Below, one piece after another: positions 58,926-64,000 of a stretch of DNA of 64,000 nucleotides. The notes beneath the pieces are model-generated. The model was not told where the DNA came from. It worked only from the letters and a program-made list of their open reading frames with translations, and searched no databases. The stretch lies in assembly GCA_937996655.1 (NCBI GenBank), contig CALKUK010000011.1, forward strand, positions 600,949-664,948, in the 5' to 3' direction. Each line of letters begins with the position of its first letter. The stretch's first letter is position 1. The position numbers and the translations under genes are program-made. The DNA is from an uncultured Sphingomonadaceae bacterium. Its GTDB lineage: Bacteria > Pseudomonadota > Alphaproteobacteria > Sphingomonadales > Sphingomonadaceae.

Positions 58926-59994
58926 GGCGGTGCCGACCCTCGCCGAGATGACGCCGGACTGGCTCACGCATCGCCTGCGCGAGAACGGCTATGACGCAAG
59001 CGTGGCCGCAGTGGAAACCGGCGCAATCGGCACCGGCCAAGTTGGCGCGACCTATCGCCTGAAGCTGACCTATGCGGGGGATCCCAACGGAGCGCCGTCG
59101 ACATTGGTCGCCAAGCTGCCCTCCAATGACCCTCTGAGCAAAGCGACAGGCAAGTCGCACATGACCTACATTCGGGAGAGCCGCTTCTATCAGCTGTTCG
59201 CAGGCAAAAGGCCGATGGCGGTACCGGAACACCTCTTCATCGCGTTCGACGATGACAGCCATGATTTTGCGCTGCTGATGCATGATCTGCCGCACCACGT
59301 GCAGGGCAACCAATTGCTCGTCCCGACACGACAAGAGGCCGAACTGGCGATGGACGCCGCCGCGAGCATCCATGCTGGCTGGTGGGGTGATCCCGTTCTA
59401 GACACGTTTGACTGGCTCAACGGCACCCGGGCCGTCCCACCACAGATTGATGGTGAGGCGCTTTACACGGCGTTCTGGCCAGCCTTCTGCGACCGATATG
59501 GGGACCGCGTCACAGATGCGATGAAGAAGGTGGGTGAGGCCTATTACGGGAACATCCAGCGCTGGTCTGACAGCCGCGATGGGCCGCGTTGCCTGACGCA
59601 CAATGATTTTCGTCCGGACAACATGCTTTATTGCCCGCAGGATGCAGCCAAACCGATCATCGTCGTGGACTGGCAGACGGTTGGCGTCGGCGAGGGTGCA
59701 GGCGATATTGCCTATTACCTTGGCACGGCGATGGACCCGGCGACGCGCAAGACGGAGGAACGTGGTCTCCTTGCCCGCTATAGCGATGCGCTCGACCGTC
59801 ATGGCGTGCCAGCGTCAGACTTGGCCAACCAATGGGACGCCTACCGCACGGCGTCCTTCGCGGGGATGATGATGGGCGTCACCGCGTCCATGGTGGTGGT
59901 CCAAACTGACCGCGGGGACTCCATGTTCCTCGCCATGGCCGAACGCTCCGCCCACATGGTGCTCGATCATGCGGAGGTTGCGCTGCGTTTTTAA
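58918..59994 (+). CDS. Aminoglycoside/ecdysteroid-kinase-like phosphotransferase
   Basis: 358 residues starting eight bases before the previous stop. The kinase motifs are TLVAKLP (likely Lys for ATP), the catalytic loop HNDFRPDNMLY and the metal-binding D in VDWQTVGVGEGAGDIAYYLG. These are typical of the phosphotransferase/EcK-like family and of the kinase halves of ACAD10/11, which phosphorylate 4-hydroxyacyl-CoA. It probably phosphorylates a hydroxyl on a small or acyl-CoA substrate. Aminoglycoside resistance is not implied. It ends just before a strong hairpin. Confidence 0.88.
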   Translation: MPEAVPTLAEMTPDWLTHRLRENGYDASVAAVETGAIGTGQVGATYRLKLTYAGDPNGAPSTLVAKLPSNDPLSKATGKSHMTYIRESRFYQLFAGKRPMAVPEHLFIAFDDDSHDFALLMHDLPHHVQGNQLLVPTRQEAELAMDAAASIHAGWWGDPVLDTFDWLNGTRAVPPQIDGEALYTAFWPAFCDRYGDRVTDAMKKVGEAYYGNIQRWSDSRDGPRCLTHNDFRPDNMLYCPQDAAKPIIVVDWQTVGVGEGAGDIAYYLGTAMDPATRKTEERGLLARYSDALDRHGVPASDLANQWDAYRTASFAGMMMGVTASMVVVQTDRGDSMFLAMAERSAHMVLDHAEVALRF

Positions 59995-60000
59995 TGGGTT

Positions 60001-60022
60001 GGCTGGGCCCGATGGCCCAGCC
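60001..60022. terminator. Hairpin between convergent phosphotransferase and pccA genes
   Basis: GGCTGGGCC (60001-60009) and GGCCCAGCC (60014-60022) form a perfect nine-bp GC-rich stem with loop CGAT. It lies between convergent genes and ends at the pccA stop. There is no good T run on either side, so it may act as a two-way attenuator rather than a classic terminator. Confidence 0.6.
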
Positions 60023-62028
60023 TATTCCATCTCCAAAATGACTGCGTCCACAGCAAGGCTTTCGCCCGCCGCTGCGTTCACGGACTTCACCACACCCGCC
60101 TTTTCCGCACGGAGGATGTTTTCCATCTTCATCGCCTCCACAACGGCGAGCGGCTGACCCGCCTCGACCTTGTCGCCAGCAGCCACATGGATGGCGGTCA
60201 CAAGACCCGGCATCGGGCAGAGGAGGAACCGGGACAGATCCGGCGGGACCTTCTCGATCATGTAAGCGGCAAGCGGCGCCACATGAGCTGGCAGGCAGAT
60301 GGCCGTGTGCGAAGCACCACGAGTCGTCAGCTTAAAGCCTGTGCGGGTCTTGGAGACCTTCACCGCCAGTTCCTTGCCATCGAGATCAGCGACAACCAAT
60401 CGGTCACCCGGCGTGTATTCCAGCCCGATGTTCAGATGCTCGCCATCGACCAGCAGGTCTTCTTCGCTGACATCCACCAGATGCGCGGCCCCGCCGATAC
60501 GGACGTGCCATTCAGCGGGCGGATCAAGATCATCACCGAGTTGCCCATCAACCTGACGCGCACGGTCTGCCTGAGCACAGGCCATGAAGCCCGCAATGCC
60601 CGCCAAGGTCCGCAAGAGATCGTCCGAGGTTGCTGCACCTGAGAAGCCGTCGGGATATTCCTCGGCGATAAAGCCCGTCGTCAATTCGCCCGAGCGGAAG
60701 CGCGGGTGCTGCATGATAGCCGAGACAAAATCGATATTGTGGCCAAGGCCTTCCAGCTCAAACTTATCAAGCGCTGCGATCTGCTTGTCCGCTGCTTCGT
60801 CCCGCGTTTTGCCCCAGGTGATCAGCTTGGCGATCATCGGGTCATAGAACATGGAGACCTCGCCGCCATCGGCGACGCCGTCATCGACGCGCACACCGTC
60901 AACGCCGCGGATGTCCCCTGCCCAGCCGGGTACTGGCGGATGATAGCGGGAGATACGGCCCGTAGAGGGCAGGAAGCCACGATACGGGTCTTCCGCATAG
61001 ACGCGGTTCTCGATCGACCAGCCGTCAATCTTGATATCGTTCTGCGTCATGGCGAGCTTTTCGCCATAAGCCACGCGGATCATCTGTTCGACCAGATCGA
61101 TGCCGGTGATCGCTTCGGTCACAGGGTGTTCAACCTGAAGGCGCGTGTTCATTTCAAGGAAGTAGAAGCTCTCGCCACTCGGGTCCGCGCCCGAGACGAT
61201 GAGTTCGACGGTGCCCGCTGAATAATAGCCAACCGCGCGGGCCAGAGCGACACACTGTTCCCCCATCGCCTTACGCATCTTGGGCGTGACGAAGGGCGAC
61301 GGCGCCTCTTCAACCACCTTCTGGTGGCGGCGCTGTATCGAGCATTCGCGCTCATTCAGATAGAGGATGTTGCCGTGCTGATCACCAAGGATCTGAATTT
61401 CAATGTGGCGCGGATTGAGGATGAATTTTTCGATGAAGACGCGGTCATCGCCAAAGCTGTTCAAGCCTTCGCGCTTCACACTCTCAAAATTCTCGCGCAC
61501 TTCCTGTTCGGAATAGGCAAGGCGCATCCCCTTGCCGCCGCCGCCGGCCGACGCCTTCATCATCACCGGATAGCCGATCTCATTGGAGATGCGCACCGCG
61601 TGCTCGGTATCCTCGATCTCACCTACGAAGCCGGGAACGACGTTGACGCCTGCGGCCATGGCGAGCTTCTTGGACTCGATCTTGTCGCCCATCGCCGCAA
61701 TCGCGTTCACCGGCGGGCCGATAAAGGCGATGCCTTCGGCCTTCAATTGCTCGGCAAAGCTGGTGCGTTCGGACAGGAAGCCATAGCCCGGATGGACCGC
61801 TTCCGCGCCCGTCGCCTTGCACGCCGCGATGATCTTGTCCGCGATCAGATAGGACTGAGCCGCTGGAGACGGGCCGATATGCACCGCCTCATCCGCGTCC
61901 AACACGAACGGCGCACGCGCATCGGCATCCGAATAGACGGTCACCGTCTTGATGCCCATGCGACGGGCGGTCTTGATGACACGACGGGCAATCTCGCCCC
62001 GGTTTGCGATCAGGATTTTTTTGAACAT
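60022..62028 (-). CDS. pccA: Propionyl-CoA carboxylase alpha (biotin carboxylase plus biotinyl) subunit
   Basis: 668 residues. The biotin carboxylase part begins FKKILIANRGEIARRVIKTA and has the ATP glycine loop ASAGGGGKGMRLAY and the HIEIQILGD and EMNTRLQVEHPVTE motifs. A linker domain of about 120 residues and a C-terminal biotinyl domain with VEAMKMENIL (biotinylated Lys) follow. Its beta subunit is not in the window. Together they carboxylate propionyl-CoA to methylmalonyl-CoA. The mutase gene lies upstream on the same strand, so both enter the same pathway. Confidence 0.94.
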   Translation of the reverse strand: MFKKILIANRGEIARRVIKTARRMGIKTVTVYSDADARAPFVLDADEAVHIGPSPAAQSYLIADKIIAACKATGAEAVHPGYGFLSERTSFAEQLKAEGIAFIGPPVNAIAAMGDKIESKKLAMAAGVNVVPGFVGEIEDTEHAVRISNEIGYPVMMKASAGGGGKGMRLAYSEQEVRENFESVKREGLNSFGDDRVFIEKFILNPRHIEIQILGDQHGNILYLNERECSIQRRHQKVVEEAPSPFVTPKMRKAMGEQCVALARAVGYYSAGTVELIVSGADPSGESFYFLEMNTRLQVEHPVTEAITGIDLVEQMIRVAYGEKLAMTQNDIKIDGWSIENRVYAEDPYRGFLPSTGRISRYHPPVPGWAGDIRGVDGVRVDDGVADGGEVSMFYDPMIAKLITWGKTRDEAADKQIAALDKFELEGLGHNIDFVSAIMQHPRFRSGELTTGFIAEEYPDGFSGAATSDDLLRTLAGIAGFMACAQADRARQVDGQLGDDLDPPAEWHVRIGGAAHLVDVSEEDLLVDGEHLNIGLEYTPGDRLVVADLDGKELAVKVSKTRTGFKLTTRGASHTAICLPAHVAPLAAYMIEKVPPDLSRFLLCPMPGLVTAIHVAAGDKVEAGQPLAVVEAMKMENILRAEKAGVVKSVNAAAGESLAVDAVILEME

Positions 62029-62045
62029 CTATCAACTTCCCAAAT

Positions 62046-62136
62046 CCGTTTGGGCTGAGCTTGACGAAGCCCTGCCCTGCTTAACTTACTAAATGTCCAA
62101 ACAAGGACGGCCCTTCGACAAGCTCAGGGCAAACGG
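62046..62136. repeat. Sphingomonad-type intergenic inverted repeat
   Basis: The left arm CCGTTTGGGCTGAGCTTG (from 62046) and the right arm CAAGCTCAGGGCAAACGG (ending 62136) are near-perfect reverse complements. Both arms continue into a GACGAAG/CTTCGAC core. The CTGAGCTTGTCGAAG motif recurs between genes in sphingomonads, as I recall. It forms a large hairpin in the 113-base gap between the mutase and pccA. Confidence 0.75.
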
Positions 62137-62140
62137 TCAA

Positions 62141-64000
62141 CTACTCGCCCACTGGCGGCATGTTATGCCCCAACAGCCGCAGCACATCCGCCGCGCATTC
62201 CACGACATTGCTGCCCGGCCCGTAAATGCCTTGCACGCCCGCATCGCGGAGGAAGTCGTAATCCTGCGGCGGGATGACGCCCCCGGCGATGACCTTGATA
62301 TCCTGTCGCCCTTCCTTCTTCAGCAGGCTGATGAGTTCGGGAATGAGCGTCTTATGTCCTGCCGCGAGGCTTGACGCGCCGACGACATCCACGTCCGATT
62401 GGAGCGCGAGGACAACGGTTTCATCCGGCGTCTGGAACAGCGGACCACTCACCACGTCAAAGCCCATATCGGCAAAGGCCGAAGCGATGACGTTGGCGCC
62501 GCGATCGTGCCCGTCCTGGCCCATTTTTGCGACAAGCAGCTTCGGTTTGCGACCGAGACGGCGGGTGACGGCGTCCACACCGTCCACCACCTGCGCCCAG
62601 CGCGGGTCACCGGCATAGGGGGCCGAGTAGACGCCCTTCACCGGGGTCGGCGTGGTACCATAGCGGCCAAACACGCCTTCCATCGCGGACGAGATTTCGC
62701 CCAGCGTGGCGCGCGCGCGGGCCGCGACGACGGCTAGTTCCAGCAGATTGCCACCAGCCTTTGCGCCTTCGGTCAACGCCTTCAGCGCGGCCTGACACGC
62801 GGCCTCATCACGCGCCGCCTTCACCGCCTTGATGCGGGTGATTTGACCGTCGCGGACCTTGGCGTTGTCAACGTCGAGTGTGTCGAGATGATCTTCGCTC
62901 GGCAGACGATATTTGTTGACGCCGACCACCACGTCTTCCGCGCGGTCCACCCGCGCCTGACGGCCAGCAGCGGCTTCCTCGATCATCGCCTTGGGCCAGC
63001 CTGCCGCCACGGCCTTCGCCATGCCGCCTTCGGCTTCGACCCGCTCAATGATCTCCCATGCCTTATCGACCAGCTCCTGCGTCAGGCTCTCAATGTAATA
63101 GCTGCCACCCAATGGATCGACGACATTGCACATGCCGGTCTCTTCCTGGAGGACGATCTGCGTGTTGCGGGCGATGCGCGCGGAAAAGTCCGTCGGCAGC
63201 GCAATCGCTTCGTCCAGCGCATTAGTGTGGAGCGACTGGGTTCCACCCAGCATCGCCGCCATGGCTTCAATCGTCGTGCGGATGACGTTGTTGTAAGGGT
63301 CCTGCTCGGTCAGTGAGACGCCCGACGTCTGGCAATGCGTGCGCAGCATCTTGGAGCGTTCATCCTGCGCGCCAAGGTTCGTCATGACGCGGTGCCACAG
63401 CACGCGGGCCGCGCGGAGCTTGGCGACTTCCATGAAGAAGTTCATGCCGATCGCGAAGAAAAAGCTCAGACGGCCTGCGAACTTATCGATGTCGAGCCCT
63501 GAAGCGACCCCATATTTTACATATTCCATGCCGTCGGCGATGGTGAAGGCGAGTTCCTGCACCTGTGTCGCCCCGGCTTCCTGCATGTGATAGCCGGAGA
63601 TGGAAATGCTGTTGAACTTCGGCATCTTCTGGCTTGTGAAGGCGAAGATGTCTGAGATGATGCGCATCGAGGGTTCGGGCGGATAGATATAGGTGTTCCG
63701 CACCATGAACTCTTTAAGGATGTCGTTTTGGATGGTGCCGTCGAGTTGTTCGACAGGCACGCCCTGCTCTTCGCCAGCGACGATAAAGAAGGCGAGGATC
63801 GGGATGACCGCGCCATTCATCGTCATGGAGACCGACATCTGGTCGAGCGGAATGCCGTCGAACAGGATCTTCATATCCTCAACGCTGTCGATGGCGACGC
63901 CGGCCTTGCCGACATCACCGACAACACGCGGATGATCACTGTCATAGCCGCGGTGCGTGGCGAGATCGAAAGCTACGGAAAGCCCTTTTTGCCCGGCTGC
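62141..64000 (-). CDS. scpA: Methylmalonyl-CoA mutase (N-terminus beyond window edge)
   Basis: Read from 64000 to the stop at 62141, this gives 619 residues of an expected ~715, so about 95 N-terminal residues are missing. The TIM barrel includes GLSVAFDLATHRGYDSDHPR, SVSMTMNGAVIPI and QTSGVSLTEQDPYNNV. The B12-binding C-terminus has the D-x-H-x-x-G motif in GQDGHDRGANVI and GASSLAAGHKTL. It converts methylmalonyl-CoA to succinyl-CoA. Gene symbol is a best guess; mut/mcmA names are equally used. It is upstream of pccA. Confidence 0.95.
   Translation of the reverse strand, partial: AAGQKGLSVAFDLATHRGYDSDHPRVVGDVGKAGVAIDSVEDMKILFDGIPLDQMSVSMTMNGAVIPILAFFIVAGEEQGVPVEQLDGTIQNDILKEFMVRNTYIYPPEPSMRIISDIFAFTSQKMPKFNSISISGYHMQEAGATQVQELAFTIADGMEYVKYGVASGLDIDKFAGRLSFFFAIGMNFFMEVAKLRAARVLWHRVMTNLGAQDERSKMLRTHCQTSGVSLTEQDPYNNVIRTTIEAMAAMLGGTQSLHTNALDEAIALPTDFSARIARNTQIVLQEETGMCNVVDPLGGSYYIESLTQELVDKAWEIIERVEAEGGMAKAVAAGWPKAMIEEAAAGRQARVDRAEDVVVGVNKYRLPSEDHLDTLDVDNAKVRDGQITRIKAVKAARDEAACQAALKALTEGAKAGGNLLELAVVAARARATLGEISSAMEGVFGRYGTTPTPVKGVYSAPYAGDPRWAQVVDGVDAVTRRLGRKPKLLVAKMGQDGHDRGANVIASAFADMGFDVVSGPLFQTPDETVVLALQSDVDVVGASSLAAGHKTLIPELISLLKKEGRQDIKVIAGGVIPPQDYDFLRDAGVQGIYGPGSNVVECAADVLRLLGHNMPPVGE

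Noticed and set aside
57744..58967. Long minus-strand open frame antisense to the unknown protein and its neighbours
   Set aside because: It crosses three plus-strand genes with overlapping stops and starts and has no family motif. The plus-strand reading has strong coupling signals.
58918..59994. Aminoglycoside resistance kinase
   Set aside because: The family resemblance is to the broad phosphotransferase fold, and the metabolic neighbourhood argues for an endogenous substrate.
1..64000. CRISPR arrays, insertion sequences, prophage, integron or attachment sites
   Set aside because: No regularly spaced repeats, transposase or integrase genes or target-site duplications were seen. The tRNA-Ser is not followed by an integrase.

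Overview
The window comes from an alphaproteobacterium, most likely a member of the Sphingomonadales. The evidence is moderately high GC, an IspDF fusion, the ntrB-ntrC-ntrY-ntrX run followed by hfq-hflX, a tandem (two-domain) Hfq, a LigF-like glutathione S-transferase, and an intergenic inverted repeat of the CTGAGCTTG(T/A)CGAAG type that I recall as common in sphingomonads. The genus cannot be fixed from what is visible. This is ordinary chromosome: I see no phage genes, insertion sequence, CRISPR array or plasmid replication genes. Genes are tightly packed, many overlap by 1-4 bases (ATGA, GTGA, TGATG, TTGA), and no stretch longer than 300 bases lacks a gene.

Layout. Bases 1-2.8 kb carry the start of a chemotaxis operon (MCP, STAS protein, CheA cut by the window edge), all on the minus strand behind a possible FliA-type promoter. 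From 2.8 to 12.4 kb is housekeeping: a lipoprotein, an M28 peptidase, EttA, a DCC/flavin/carbonic anhydrase trio, LipA, a Coq10-like protein, PncC, IspDF and DusB. From 12.4 to 20.6 kb is the nitrogen two-component block NtrBC/NtrYX with Hfq-Hfq and HflX. From 20.6 to 25.2 kb, on the minus strand, is an arginine succinyltransferase operon in which an M20 hydrolase is coupled to astA and astB, followed by a small membrane protein and MazG.

From 25.2 to 32.7 kb is an accessory metabolic stretch: a LigF-like (beta-etherase type) GST behind a perfect inverted repeat, malate synthase G, an unusually long GST-fold protein, a CYP153-like P450, a methyltransferase, RppH and an alpha/beta hydrolase. 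From 32.9 to 40.5 kb come a two-subunit KorAB oxidoreductase, a membrane hydrolase of the YdjM type, a DNA photolyase, a class C beta-lactamase-like protein, a PilZ protein and an SDR. From 40.5 to 44.8 kb come PurF, HisI, and a MerR regulator with a textbook palindrome in its own promoter, followed by a large acyl-CoA dehydrogenase.

From 44.9 to 52.8 kb, on the minus strand, is the conserved block mltB, an RlpA-like SPOR gene, dacA, tmk, holB, metG, tatD and a membrane aspartyl protease. This block links cell-wall remodelling with DNA and translation housekeeping. A tRNA-Ser(UGA) follows. From 53.0 to 60.0 kb is a catabolic island: an SDR, a zinc-free MDR reductase behind a second ACGT-N2-ACGT operator-like dyad, a D-aminoacylase-like amidohydrolase, a CaiB CoA-transferase, a protein of unknown function and a sugar/acyl-kinase-like phosphotransferase. 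From 60.0 to 64.0 kb are propionyl-CoA carboxylase alpha and methylmalonyl-CoA mutase (cut by the window edge), which would carry C3 units into the TCA cycle.

The items most worth a second look are the tandem Hfq with a degenerate second rim, the LigF-like GST with its private inverted repeat, the 54.9-60.0 kb unknown pathway, the two related MerR-type dyads, and the M20 enzyme that may stand in for AstE.
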